Of a stretch of 50,927 nucleotides of DNA, positions 23,358 to 30,827 are shown piece after piece. The position numbers were made by a program, and so were the translations under genes. Location of the stretch: positions 1 to 50,927 of the IMG/VR virus record IMGVR_UViG_3300044632_001258, one strand, 5' to 3'. Numbering within the stretch: the first letter of the stretch is position 1; every line of letters starts with the position of its first letter. The notes beneath the pieces were generated by a model. The model saw only the letters and a program-made list of their open reading frames with translations, ran no database searches and was not told the DNA's origin. The DNA is from a virus.

Positions 23358-23364
23358 TATTTAT
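23358..23364 (+). promoter_or_regulatory. TATTTAT-class (probable late) promoter of the endolysin operon
   Basis: TATTTAT lies 17 bp before the ATG at 23382, longer than usual. A late promoter would suit a lysis operon. Confidence 0.45.
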
Positions 23365-23381
23365 TATAAAAATTAAACATT

Positions 23382-24218
23382 ATGTTATTAAAAATTGGTT
23401 CAAACGGAGAAGATGTAAAGAAACTCCAAGCAAAATTAGGATTAACTGCCGATGGTATTTTCGGTAACGGAACTGCTGCCAAAGTTAAAGAATGGCAAGC
23501 ATCAAACGGATTAACCGCTGACGGTATTGTTGGTGAGGGAACTTGGTCAAAGATGTTTGGGGTTACGACTCAACAATCTCAGGTGATAAAAGAAGATGTT
23601 GTAATTCCTGTTAGTTCAGAGTTTAAATTACAGAATTTGAAGGGACATATTCCTGATGCAGTAATTGCTCAAATTCCTGACACTGCTAAGAAATTTAATA
23701 TTACTAATCCTTTGAGATTGGCTCATTTTTTAGCTCAGTGTGGTCATGAGTCAGGTGGATTTAAGGCAGTACAAGAGAATTTAAATTATTCTGCAGATGG
23801 ACTTAAAAAAATCTTTGGTAAGTATTTTCCTGGAAATCTAAATGAATCATACGCAAGACAACCTGAAAAGATTGCATCTCGTGTTTATGGTGGAAGAATG
23901 GGTAATGGTGATGAGTCAACAGGTGAAGGATTTAAATTTCGCGGCAGAGGATATATCCAATTGACTGGAAAATCAAACTATACGAACTTTGCAAAATTCA
24001 TTGGAGAGGATACAGTATCTAATCCTGATTTAGTTGCTACCAAATATCCATTGGCCTCTGCGGCATTTTTCTTTGACTCTAACAAACTTTGGTCTATTTG
24101 CGATAAGGGTGCGGATGACGCCACAGTAACTGCGGTAACTAAAAGAGTTAATGGAGGTACCATTGGATTACCTGATAGAATTAAACACTTCAAAGAATAT
24201 TACAATTTATTAAAATGA
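23382..24218 (+). CDS. Endolysin: peptidoglycan-binding domain plus GH19 lysozyme/chitinase-like domain
   Basis: 278 residues. Residues 1-60 are a PG_binding_1 domain (SNGEDVKKLQAKLGLTADGI..GEGTWSKM). A linker follows, then a GH19-type catalytic domain (about 82-278) with GHESGGF (catalytic Glu123) and GEGFKFRGRGYIQLTGKSNY (second Glu182), the family signature. It should cleave the glycan backbone of peptidoglycan at lysis. No signal peptide is present, so release through a holin is expected. It is followed directly by a membrane protein and overlapping spanin-like genes. Confidence 0.93.
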   Translation: MLLKIGSNGEDVKKLQAKLGLTADGIFGNGTAAKVKEWQASNGLTADGIVGEGTWSKMFGVTTQQSQVIKEDVVIPVSSEFKLQNLKGHIPDAVIAQIPDTAKKFNITNPLRLAHFLAQCGHESGGFKAVQENLNYSADGLKKIFGKYFPGNLNESYARQPEKIASRVYGGRMGNGDESTGEGFKFRGRGYIQLTGKSNYTNFAKFIGEDTVSNPDLVATKYPLASAAFFFDSNKLWSICDKGADDATVTAVTKRVNGGTIGLPDRIKHFKEYYNLLK

Positions 24219-24517
24219 GAAAATTTATACAAAATAAAATTGCCGATATTAAGAAGTTTTCTTTCGCTGAGATGACATCAAACTCAAACGGAAAAACATC
24301 TGGAAGTGGGACTATGGGTATCTATATAACTGCGATAGGTGGTATTTGTTTCTTAATGGGATGTGTTGATAAAATGTTTTTAAATAAAGATATTGATGTT
24401 ATAACACAGTCAATAATCTTCACAGGTATCGGAGCAACTCTTTTAGGGTACAGAAAATCAAAAGATAATACTGAAGTAATTGTAAAAGAAGAATCAAATG
24501 AAGAAATCATTAATTAA
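24215..24517 (+). CDS. Holin-like membrane protein, 100 aa
   Basis: Start overlaps the endolysin stop by ATGA. Two hydrophobic segments (about 34-52 and 64-80), a cytoplasmic-looking N-terminal helix, and a charged C-terminus (EESNEEIIN). Size, topology and position fit a class II-type holin. No sequence family recognised. Confidence 0.6.
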   Translation: MRKFIQNKIADIKKFSFAEMTSNSNGKTSGSGTMGIYITAIGGICFLMGCVDKMFLNKDIDVITQSIIFTGIGATLLGYRKSKDNTEVIVKEESNEEIIN

Positions 24518-24824
24518 ATATTGGAAAGAAATAACTATTGGACTAGTTTTTATTTCTATGTTGGTCACTATTATTGTTTTATTTAATAAACCACAAGTTA
24601 CTGTAACTATTGAAGACACTAAGAGAATTGAGATGTTAAGAGACTCAGTTAATGTTTTAAACAGACAGATGAGTGATTTAAGAGTTGCTTATGATAATAA
24701 ACAAGGTGAAGTAATCACCAAAATTAAATACATTAAAGAAGAAAATGCTAAAGAAATTAGTAATCTTGGCAAGCTTAATCTTGTTCAGCGTGACAGCGTT
24801 TGGTCAAGTTTTGAAGCCCCATAG
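24498..24824 (+). CDS. Inner-membrane spanin-like protein (Rz type)
   Basis: 108 residues with an N-terminal anchor (about 11-29, ITIGLVFISMLVTIIVLF) and a periplasmic-type coiled coil (about 45-95, RIEMLRDSVNVLNRQMSDLR). It overlaps both the holin-like gene and the following secreted-protein gene, the geometry of Rz/Rz1 spanin pairs. The function is inferred from topology and position, not sequence identity. Confidence 0.6.
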   Translation: MKKSLIKYWKEITIGLVFISMLVTIIVLFNKPQVTVTIEDTKRIEMLRDSVNVLNRQMSDLRVAYDNKQGEVITKIKYIKEENAKEISNLGKLNLVQRDSVWSSFEAP

Positions 24825-25185
24825 AATTGTATATGAAGGTGACACAGGAGTGTTCTTCAATAAACAACAAGAGTTACTGTTGTTAACCATTATTAAAACT
24901 GAAAAGTCCCAAAAGAAAGAGATTGAACAGTTATATATTTACAAAAATAATTGTGATGACCAACTATTAAAAGAACAAAAACATTCTGAGGACTTAAATC
25001 GTGCGTTTACAAGTATGGAGACAGAAGCTAAAACACAAAGAGATAAGTACCAAGAAGAGGTTGTCAAACATACTGAGACTAAATTGAAACTTGAAAAACA
25101 AGAAGGTAAAGTAAAAACCTTTAGAAACATTGCAATTGCTGAGGGTATTGGTTTAATTGGTATACTTTTTTTAGTTTTACGTTGA
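24745..25185 (+). CDS. Secreted coiled-coil protein with C-terminal anchor, spanin-like
   Basis: Begins inside the preceding gene in another frame (80 bp overlap). Signal peptide (LKKLVILASLILFSVTAFGQ), coiled coil (about 50-120) and a C-terminal hydrophobic segment (IAIAEGIGLIGILFLVL). It could span the periplasm and act in outer-membrane disruption together with the 24498 product. GDTGVFFNKQQ recalls GDSVVILTIQQ of the protein at 18956, so paralogy is possible. Confidence 0.6.
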   Translation: MLKKLVILASLILFSVTAFGQVLKPHRIVYEGDTGVFFNKQQELLLLTIIKTEKSQKKEIEQLYIYKNNCDDQLLKEQKHSEDLNRAFTSMETEAKTQRDKYQEEVVKHTETKLKLEKQEGKVKTFRNIAIAEGIGLIGILFLVLR

Positions 25186-25197
25186 TTATATAATCAA
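25182..25197 (+). terminator. Palindrome at the end of the lysis operon
   Basis: TTGATTATATAATCAA is a perfect 16-bp palindrome overlapping the stop codon, followed by TATTTCTTATT. It may be a weak terminator; it has no GC-rich stem. Confidence 0.35.
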
Positions 25198-25217
25198 TAT
25201 TTCTTATTAATTCTTTT

Positions 25218-26195
25218 ATGAAAATTTTAGTAACAGGTGGACTCGGTTTTATCGGGTCCAATTTTTTTAATCATATGAAAGAAAAATACCCAAATTATGA
25301 GTTGGTTATTTTAGATTCTGAAACATATGCGTCAGATAAGAAAAATATTAAAGACCATTTTAGAACTAGAATTATAAGTTTTGATATTCTTGAAAGGGAC
25401 AGACTATTCAAGTTTTTTGAAAATTATAAATTTGATGTTGTGGTACATTTTGCGGCTGAATCACATGTAGATAATTCAATTAGTAATCCATTAAAATTTG
25501 TTAATACAAATATTGTTGGAACTATAAATTTATTAGATGCTTCATTGAAAAATAACATTAAATTATTTTATCACATATCAACTGATGAAGTTTTCGGACA
25601 TCTTGGACCGACAGGTTCATTTGATGAAAAAACATCCTACGACCCAAGAAGTCCATATGCTGCTTCAAAAGCATCGTCTGACCATTTTGTTAGGGCTTAT
25701 TACCATACGTATAATTTACCGATTATCATTTCGAATTGTTCGAACAATTATGGGCCAAATCAACATGATGAGAAATTCATACCTACTGTCATTAAAAAAA
25801 TATTGAAAGGGGAAAACATTCCAATATATGGTAATGGAACAAATGTTAGAGATTGGTTATTTGTAATGGACCATGTTGATGCTATTGATAGAATATTACA
25901 TAATGGTAAAATTGGTGAAACTTACTGTGTTGGTGGAGATAATGAAATAAGTAATATTAGATTGGCTAAAATAATTTGTGATAAAATTGATAATTTAAAA
26001 GATTGGGAACAAAATTCTCATGAGTTAATTACTTTTGTTGAAGATAGAAAAGGGCATGATTTTAGGTACTCAATAGATTATTCAAAGTTAAAAAAGACAC
26101 TTGCTTGGGAGCCAAAAACTAATTTTAGTGATGGAATTGATATTACCATAGATTATTATGTTAAAAAATTTGGTGAAGAAAAAAATTTAAACTAA
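25218..26195 (+). CDS. rfbB: dTDP-glucose 4,6-dehydratase
   Basis: 325 residues, extended short-chain dehydrogenase: NAD-binding TGGLGFIGSNF (6-16), AAESHVDNS (79-87), catalytic STDEVFG (T122, D123, E124) and YAASKAS (Y147, K151), and NCSNNYGPNQ. It converts dTDP-glucose to dTDP-4-keto-6-deoxyglucose, the branch point to rhamnose and related sugars. The partner rfbA is at 30824; later pathway genes rfbC and rfbD are not in the window, so the sugar made is unknown. Confidence 0.93.
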   Translation: MKILVTGGLGFIGSNFFNHMKEKYPNYELVILDSETYASDKKNIKDHFRTRIISFDILERDRLFKFFENYKFDVVVHFAAESHVDNSISNPLKFVNTNIVGTINLLDASLKNNIKLFYHISTDEVFGHLGPTGSFDEKTSYDPRSPYAASKASSDHFVRAYYHTYNLPIIISNCSNNYGPNQHDEKFIPTVIKKILKGENIPIYGNGTNVRDWLFVMDHVDAIDRILHNGKIGETYCVGGDNEISNIRLAKIICDKIDNLKDWEQNSHELITFVEDRKGHDFRYSIDYSKLKKTLAWEPKTNFSDGIDITIDYYVKKFGEEKNLN

Positions 26196-26200
26196 ATTTG
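26170..26200 (+). promoter_or_regulatory. TAnnTTTG promoter
   Basis: TTG 26170-26172, 20 bp spacer, TAAATTTG 26193-26200, overlapping the rfbB stop. ATG 26215 is 14 bp downstream. Confidence 0.55.
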
Positions 26201-26214
26201 TAAAAAATAAAAAT

Positions 26215-26373
26215 ATGAAAGGAAGAACATCTTTAATGGATATCATTTTAGTTAGTGTTATTGGTTATTTTGTTTTGAGGTCAATTAAGTTACTCAAAAA
26301 TGACCCAAATAATACATCTGCAGAATCCAACGTAATGAAAATGTTGGAAAAAATATCAGACAAAATTAAGTAA
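26215..26373 (+). CDS. Small membrane protein, 52 aa
   Basis: ATG 26215 to TAA 26371-26373. MKGRTSLMDIILVSVIGYF is a membrane segment, followed by a polar helical tail (NVMKMLEKISDKIK). Own promoter upstream. Function unknown. Confidence 0.55.
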   Translation: MKGRTSLMDIILVSVIGYFVLRSIKLLKNDPNNTSAESNVMKMLEKISDKIK

Positions 26374-26389
26374 AATCAAAAAAAAGTAT

Positions 26390-26397
26390 TATCTTTG
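26390..26397 (+). promoter_or_regulatory. TAnnTTTG promoter, 4 bp before ATG
   Basis: TATCTTTG followed by TAAA and ATG 26402. No TTG is seen at the standard upstream distance. Confidence 0.55.
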
Positions 26398-26401
26398 TAA
26401 A

Positions 26402-26608
26402 ATGAAACGAGGAATAAAACTAATTCACCCTGATTTTGGGACTATAATTGATAAGGAGTTTTCGGACAAAATACAGTTCAAACTTTTTATGGATTTACTT
26501 AATTTATCATTAAACAATGATAGGGTGTTCAGTATATATGATGGTAAAGACGATTTATTCCACATCCCAAATCACATAGTTAAACAATCAATTATTTTTA
26601 CTTACTAA
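26402..26608 (+). CDS. Hypothetical protein, 68 aa
   Basis: Starts MKRGIKLIHPDFGTIIDKEF. Short globular protein of mixed strands and a helix (FKLFMDLLNLSL). Promoter spacing supports the start. Unknown function. Confidence 0.6.
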   Translation: MKRGIKLIHPDFGTIIDKEFSDKIQFKLFMDLLNLSLNNDRVFSIYDGKDDLFHIPNHIVKQSIIFTY

Positions 26609-26609
26609 T

Positions 26610-27047
26610 ATGAAAAATTTACTTTTTATTTTATTTGTTTTGGTTGGATTGACTTCATGTGTTAAAGATGAGGAATATAATACAAATATTTCTCCATATC
26701 AGAACTATGATGTAACTATTGATGAAAGTCAAATGAATGTACCTGGATTTAGTAATACTACTTGGGTCATTACTCAAATAACTTATACTAATTTTATCTC
26801 TGAGGAAAGAACTGATACATTAACATTTACTGTTCAAAATAACTACTCATTTAATAGTCAACCGTCTACGTACTATTTTTACTCAACTCCATCCAACTAT
26901 AAATTGGAATTATATGATACACCTTGGGGTAATTTAGTTGGTACGTTGTATAATTACAATATGAATTATGGTGTGATTGAAGGTTTAACATTTGTTGATT
27001 TGATGGATAACACTAAAACTTATAAAGTTTGGATGTATAAATTGTAA
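26610..27047 (+). CDS. Putative lipoprotein, 145 aa
   Basis: Signal peptide with lipobox LTSC at about residues 14-17 (LFVLVGLTSCVKDEE), then a beta-rich Tyr/Thr/Asn domain with NTTWVITQITYTNF and repeated short strands. This looks like the small surface lipoproteins common in Bacteroidota (lipocalin-like pattern W-x-I..T..F). It may alter the host outer surface, for example in superinfection exclusion. Confidence 0.6.
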   Translation: MKNLLFILFVLVGLTSCVKDEEYNTNISPYQNYDVTIDESQMNVPGFSNTTWVITQITYTNFISEERTDTLTFTVQNNYSFNSQPSTYYFYSTPSNYKLELYDTPWGNLVGTLYNYNMNYGVIEGLTFVDLMDNTKTYKVWMYKL

Positions 27048-27050
27048 AGT

Positions 27051-27100
27051 CTTTGTTTTACAAAGTGGTGGACTGACTCTATCCGAGTTGGGCTCTTACG
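27051..27100 (+). other. Structured intergenic segment
   Basis: After the lipoprotein stop there are short hairpins: CTTTG/CAAAG (27051-27065) and ACTC/GAGT in the middle. The words AAAGTGGTG and TCCGAGT-GGG recur in the candidate ncRNA at 14.56-14.71 kb. It may be part of the 3' end of the lipoprotein message or an RNA fragment. Confidence 0.3.
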
Positions 27101-27125
27101 AAGGGTGTATTTTTACACCCTTTGT
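27101..27125 (+). terminator. Rho-independent terminator
   Basis: AAGGGTGT and ACACCCTT pair around ATTTTT, followed by TTGTTATATTT. Confidence 0.7.
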
Positions 27126-27127
27126 TA

Positions 27128-27134
27128 TATTTAT
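27128..27134 (+). promoter_or_regulatory. TATTTAT-class (probable late) promoter
   Basis: TATTTAT directly after a terminator and 5 bp before ATG 27140. Confidence 0.5.
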
Positions 27135-27139
27135 ATGAT

Positions 27140-27436
27140 ATGGCTAAAATTAAAATTACACAAAAACAATTAGATAAGATTAGAGAGTCTATCGGTACCA
27201 ATCATGATGGGAACAAGATGACTAAACAACAATTGTTCACAATTGCGACTCTTGCTTATAAAATGTGGGAGAATCTATCTGATGACGACCAATTAGAGGA
27301 TTGGATGACTTCAAAAGTTGCTCAGACCGAACAAAGTATAATTGCTGTCACTAAGGCTTATTTTTATGATGAGGTTGAGGAGAAAATTGATGGGATGAAA
27401 ACTTTGAATCCTGGTGATATTGTTATTGGTCAATAA
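27140..27436 (+). CDS. Tagged-type hypothetical protein, 98 aa
   Basis: Start at ATG 27140 (MAKIKITQKQLDKIRESIGT), placed by the promoter; an ATG at 27122 lies upstream of the box. The leader ITQKQLDKIRES resembles MKYxITES/LTESDL tags, and I14-R15-E16 followed by S17 fits the (I/L)xE/S rule. The body is acidic and helical (YKMWENLSDDDQLEDWM). A late promoter and leader suggest a packaged protein, but the leader match is weaker than for the 42-50 kb genes. Confidence 0.55.
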   Translation: MAKIKITQKQLDKIRESIGTNHDGNKMTKQQLFTIATLAYKMWENLSDDDQLEDWMTSKVAQTEQSIIAVTKAYFYDEVEEKIDGMKTLNPGDIVIGQ

Positions 27437-27437
27437 T

Positions 27438-27468
27438 TTGATTCTTCACTAATTCCGCATTATCTTTG
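27438..27468 (+). promoter_or_regulatory. TAnnTTTG promoter, 4 bp before a GTG start
   Basis: TTG 27438-27440, 20 bp spacer, TATCTTTG 27461-27468, TGGG, then GTG 27473. Confidence 0.75.
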
Positions 27469-27472
27469 TGGG

Positions 27473-27700
27473 GTGAAGAAGTATATCCACGTAAATCAAC
27501 ACAAAATAAGGGCTAACAAAAAGAACAATACGTTAGACCCTGTCATTACCATTAAAGAAGGTAGAAAGAACACATATTGTTCCGAGGTTGAAATCTTGGG
27601 ACCTAGTCGTGTTGTGTATGGTGGTAATGATAAAACATTACTATCTTGCGGTGCTCGTGTGATTATTGAAACTGAATCTGAAATAAATATAATACGATGA
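27473..27700 (+). CDS. Conserved phage protein of unknown function, 75 aa
   Basis: GTG start fixed by the promoter spacing. KYIHVNQHKIRANKK, DPVITIKEGRKNTYCSEVEI, LGPSRVVYGG and LSCGARVIIET form a short all-beta domain whose pattern (N-Q-x-I-R-x-N-K-K, GPSRVVY, CGARV) I know from many phage genomes. Function unknown. Confidence 0.75.
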   Translation: MKKYIHVNQHKIRANKKNNTLDPVITIKEGRKNTYCSEVEILGPSRVVYGGNDKTLLSCGARVIIETESEINIIR

Positions 27701-27792
27701 ATAGACAAAATAATGAAACTGATTTGACAGGTTTGGTAATAATGATTATTGTTTTCACAATTACACTTTTGGTAACTTTATTTTCAGTTTAA
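27697..27792 (+). CDS. Micro membrane protein, 31 aa
   Basis: Starts with ATGA overlap on the preceding stop and ends TAA 27790-27792, 1 bp before the next gene. MNRQNNETDL is polar, and the rest is one membrane span (VIMIIVFTITLLVTLF). Tight packing supports it. Confidence 0.45.
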   Translation: MNRQNNETDLTGLVIMIIVFTITLLVTLFSV

Positions 27793-27793
27793 T

Positions 27794-28291
27794 ATGGCAA
27801 CATTAGAGACACAATATTGGAATTTTTTAGAAAAAAATCCTAAATCTACTCTTACATTTGAGGAGTGGAAACAAAAATGGGCCGATGATATGGGACCCAT
27901 ATTTGAAAAATTAAATAATCCACCAATTGAATGGAACCTATATCAGAGATATGCAGATAGTTTCATAGGTTACGAGGACATCCCAAGTTTTGAATGGTTT
28001 AAACACGAACTGGAACACAATGAAGAGTTCAGGGAGAAGTATGGGGATGAAGACTCCATATATTGTCCTGTATGCTCGGGATGTGGTGAAGATGGTTGTT
28101 GTAAGGTAACAATGTGTAAAATGAGTCCTGATGGGAGTTATTGTGAAACTTACTTAAAAGATTTGAAGGTTGCGTATAAGATGGACGAGTGGTTTATGTT
28201 AAATTTGTATGAGTCATTGACCGAAGAACAACGAAAACAATACGATGAGGTTTACGAACAAATATTAGATGAAGTATATGGAAAAAATTGA
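27794..28291 (+). CDS. Hypothetical protein with Cys cluster, 165 aa
   Basis: Acidic, Trp-rich protein with CPVCSGCGEDGCC at about 91-103 followed by MCKMSPDGSYC, a likely zinc-binding cluster. N-terminal sequence FEEWKQKWADDMGPIF is helical. A zinc-ribbon-like role in protein or nucleic-acid binding is possible. No family recognised. Confidence 0.6.
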   Translation: MATLETQYWNFLEKNPKSTLTFEEWKQKWADDMGPIFEKLNNPPIEWNLYQRYADSFIGYEDIPSFEWFKHELEHNEEFREKYGDEDSIYCPVCSGCGEDGCCKVTMCKMSPDGSYCETYLKDLKVAYKMDEWFMLNLYESLTEEQRKQYDEVYEQILDEVYGKN

Positions 28292-28520
28292 TAAACTACA
28301 CAACGAACTTGAGGAAATTGAAATGGTTCGTTATAGAATGGAGAATGAAGGTATCCATTATTGTTTCAAACATTACTCATCATTCAAAGAAGTTCAGGAT
28401 GAAAAGTTCCACGAACTGAGAAGAAAGTATTTGGAGATATCTCACGAGCTTGAGGAGTATGTCCATTCAAAGATTAACACATTAAGAAATGAGATTGATG
28501 GATTGGAAGACATCATTTAA
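28278..28520 (+). CDS. Small coiled-coil protein, about 80 aa
   Basis: MEKIDKLHNELEEIEMVRYR opens an almost fully helical, charged sequence. Start may be ATG 28278 or 28269 (three residues longer); both overlap the end of the previous gene. Function unknown. Confidence 0.55.
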   Translation: MEKIDKLHNELEEIEMVRYRMENEGIHYCFKHYSSFKEVQDEKFHELRRKYLEISHELEEYVHSKINTLRNEIDGLEDII

Positions 28521-28546
28521 ATAAGGAAAAAAAGAAATAAAAAGTT

Positions 28547-28837
28547 ATGAATAACGAAATTGAAATAAAACCAGTATCCGAAATGGAAGCTGACACAAGA
28601 CAAATTTGTGAGATACGATTTGATTGTTTGGTAAAAATGCATGATGTTGCGTTTATGAAGTATGAGGGAATGTGGGGGCGAGAGAAACAATACACAACAC
28701 CTCAATGGTTTAGAGTAAATCACGTTATAACATTAGATGCGATTAAACATTCTGACCCATATACATTAGGAATGAGAATTAAAGAAATGTATCATCAATT
28801 AGAAAAAACAATAGAACAATATGAACGGGTTAGATAA
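28547..28837 (+). CDS. Hypothetical protein, 96 aa
   Basis: Begins MNNEIEIKPVSEMEADTRQI after an A-rich, weakly Shine-Dalgarno-like stretch (AAGGAAAA well upstream). Mostly helical, with WGREKQYTTPQWFRV in the middle. It overlaps the start of the thymidylate synthase gene by 17 bp, so it is likely co-translated with it. Confidence 0.55.
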   Translation: MNNEIEIKPVSEMEADTRQICEIRFDCLVKMHDVAFMKYEGMWGREKQYTTPQWFRVNHVITLDAIKHSDPYTLGMRIKEMYHQLEKTIEQYERVR

Positions 28838-29879
28838 ACAATACCAAACATTACTCCAAACCATTTTAGATTTTGGGGTGGAGAAGAAAGACAGAACTGG
28901 CACAGGAACCAAATCAATTTTTGGTTACACCATTCGTCATAATATGAAAGATGGATTTCCACTTCTTACAACCAAGAAGATGGCTTGGAAACAGATTGTA
29001 ACTGAGTTGTTATGGTTTTTAACAGGTGATACCAACATCAAGTACCTTGTTGATAATAATTGTCATATTTGGGATGGTGATGCTTATAAGAGGTATTCGG
29101 TTATTGCCGGGGTATCAACCCAAGTTGAGACATTAACAAAAGAAGAGTTCATCAACAAAATCAAAACTGATGATGAGTTTGCTTATAAGTGGGGTGATTT
29201 AGGTCCTGTGTATGGTAAGCAATGGAGAAGTTGGCATACAGGTTGGGATGTAGTTGAAGATAAGAGTAAAGAGGCAGGTGTAAGAAGGATTGAGTACGGA
29301 ATAGACCAAATTACATACCTAATCAACGACCTTAAAACAAGTCCTGACTCAAGGAGAATGATGGTTAATGCTTGGAATGTAGGTGAATTAGACCAAATGG
29401 TTCTTCCACCTTGTCATTATGGATTTCAAGTTTATACAAGAGAGTTGAGTTTGGAAGAACGGTATGTTTTATATTTTGAAAAATTAGACCCTACAATGGT
29501 TCCACTTGAACTTCAAGTTCCTAATATACAAGAGTACTTTGATAACTTAAATGTACCTAAACGAGCAATCTCTTTAATGTGGAATCAAAGGTCGGTAGAT
29601 ACATTCTTAGGTTTACCATTCAACATTGCAAGTTATGGATTGTTATTGACTATGATTGCTGACGAAGTGAATATGGTTCCTGACGAATTGATTGGTAACT
29701 TGGGTGATACTCACATTTACCTAAATCATATTGAACAAGCGAAAGAACAGATTGGTAGAGAACCATACGACTTACCAAAGGTTAGTGTTAGAGATGGAAT
29801 ATTCTGTAGTTCAGTCAATGATGTTATTTTGGAGAACTACCAATCACACCCAACAATTAAAGCACCATTAAGTAATTAA
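28821..29879 (+). CDS. thyA: Thymidylate synthase (ThyA type)
   Basis: 352 residues. Conserved elements are DRTGTGTKSIFG (24-35), LLWFLTGDTNIKYL (64-76), GPVYGKQWRSW, SRRMMVNAWNVGEL, LPPCHYGFQ with catalytic Cys198, NQRSVDTFLGLPFNIASYG and GDTHIYLNH. It methylates dUMP using methylene-tetrahydrofolate. It is about 90 residues longer than E. coli ThyA because of two insertions, about 88-124 and about 208-250, before and after the core motifs. The position usually reading RSCD is RSVD here. Supplies dTTP for phage replication. Confidence 0.95.
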   Translation: MNGLDKQYQTLLQTILDFGVEKKDRTGTGTKSIFGYTIRHNMKDGFPLLTTKKMAWKQIVTELLWFLTGDTNIKYLVDNNCHIWDGDAYKRYSVIAGVSTQVETLTKEEFINKIKTDDEFAYKWGDLGPVYGKQWRSWHTGWDVVEDKSKEAGVRRIEYGIDQITYLINDLKTSPDSRRMMVNAWNVGELDQMVLPPCHYGFQVYTRELSLEERYVLYFEKLDPTMVPLELQVPNIQEYFDNLNVPKRAISLMWNQRSVDTFLGLPFNIASYGLLLTMIADEVNMVPDELIGNLGDTHIYLNHIEQAKEQIGREPYDLPKVSVRDGIFCSSVNDVILENYQSHPTIKAPLSN

Positions 29880-29882
29880 CCT

Positions 29883-30038
29883 ATGACCGCAACATTAGAA
29901 CCTGTAACTCATATTGACACATCAGATGTTTTATATGATACAAAAATGAAACATCTATGTGTTTATCCACAAGGTGTAGAGACCTTTGACGAGGAGTATA
30001 TTAAAAAGAATTGTTTAAAGATTGTAATCACAGAATAA
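29883..30038 (+). CDS. Small protein, 51 aa
   Basis: ATG 29883 (3 bp after thyA) to TAA 30036-30038, 1 bp before the next gene. Starts MTATLEPVTHIDTSDVLYD and ends CLKIVITE. Tight spacing on both sides supports it. Unknown function. Confidence 0.5.
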   Translation: MTATLEPVTHIDTSDVLYDTKMKHLCVYPQGVETFDEEYIKKNCLKIVITE

Positions 30039-30039
30039 T

Positions 30040-30234
30040 ATGGGCGATTTCACAAACATATTAAATCGTATTAAAACTCAATTAGATAATGTTAATTACG
30101 ACAACGGAGATGTCTCTGATGTTGGAAATGAGATTGGTATTGTCTTGGGTGATTTTATCACAACTGAAAGTGAATTACAAGATTTTATTACAGGAATAAG
30201 ACACGGAATGTCATTAACAAATGGAACACACTAA
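30040..30234 (+). CDS. Hypothetical protein, 64 aa
   Basis: MGDFTNILNRIKTQLDNVNY: acidic, helical, overlapping the next gene by 14 bp. This type of small acidic protein between early genes is common in phages; no function recognised. Confidence 0.5.
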   Translation: MGDFTNILNRIKTQLDNVNYDNGDVSDVGNEIGIVLGDFITTESELQDFITGIRHGMSLTNGTH

Positions 30235-30637
30235 AAGATACCCCGATAATGTTGTATGGAGTGAAGAACGTGGATACTACGCTCATCTATTACCATACGC
30301 AACAAATGTCGGAGCACCTGTGATTATTCCTGATAACATATCAACTTGGAAGAACGAGAAGATACTGAAGACAAACCATTACTTCAACAAGAAGTATGAG
30401 GAAATTAAAGAACAATATAGTAAATTAGTTGAAGAGTTTGAATGGAACCAAATGGTTTATTCTTCAAACTACAACTTTCAACCCATTGTTGGTGAAAAAT
30501 ATTATTTGTATCGTAGAAATAATGGTGAAACTTTCTTATCATTAATCCAACCAACACAGTGGAAACAAGAGTTCATCGGAGAATTTGAGTTGGACTCTGA
30601 TAATAAATGGAAAAAAATTGAATATGGAAAACAATAA
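30221..30637 (+). CDS. DUF2452-like protein, 138 aa
   Basis: LLPYATNVGAPVIIPDNISTWK, NHYFNKKYEEIKEQYSKL, VYSSNYNFQPIVGEKYYLY and TFLSLIQPTQW follow the order of the DUF2452 family (related to eukaryotic C1orf50), found also in Bacteroidota and phages. The function of the family is unknown. The start overlaps the preceding gene. Confidence 0.75.
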   Translation: MEHTKRYPDNVVWSEERGYYAHLLPYATNVGAPVIIPDNISTWKNEKILKTNHYFNKKYEEIKEQYSKLVEEFEWNQMVYSSNYNFQPIVGEKYYLYRRNNGETFLSLIQPTQWKQEFIGEFELDSDNKWKKIEYGKQ

Positions 30638-30827
30638 TTGGGAAGTAAAATGGGTAACAAACGAAATTGCCCGAGGACTTGATTACTGGTCAAGACAAGA
30701 GAACGAGAGTATGTCATTATATAAAGTTGAGGTTGGAGGTAAAACAATCTCAATTGATGAAACTATGACAATTACTCCAATTACTTTAAATGGTAAAAGA
30801 ATAAAGATTACAGTCACAGAGGAATGA
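30624..30827 (+). CDS. Hypothetical protein, 67 aa
   Basis: ATG 30624 overlaps the previous stop. [20 protein letters not shown], then beta-rich ([20 protein letters not shown]). It overlaps rfbA by ATGA at its end. No function recognised. Confidence 0.55.
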   Translation: MENNNWEVKWVTNEIARGLDYWSRQENESMSLYKVEVGGKTISIDETMTITPITLNGKRIKITVTEE

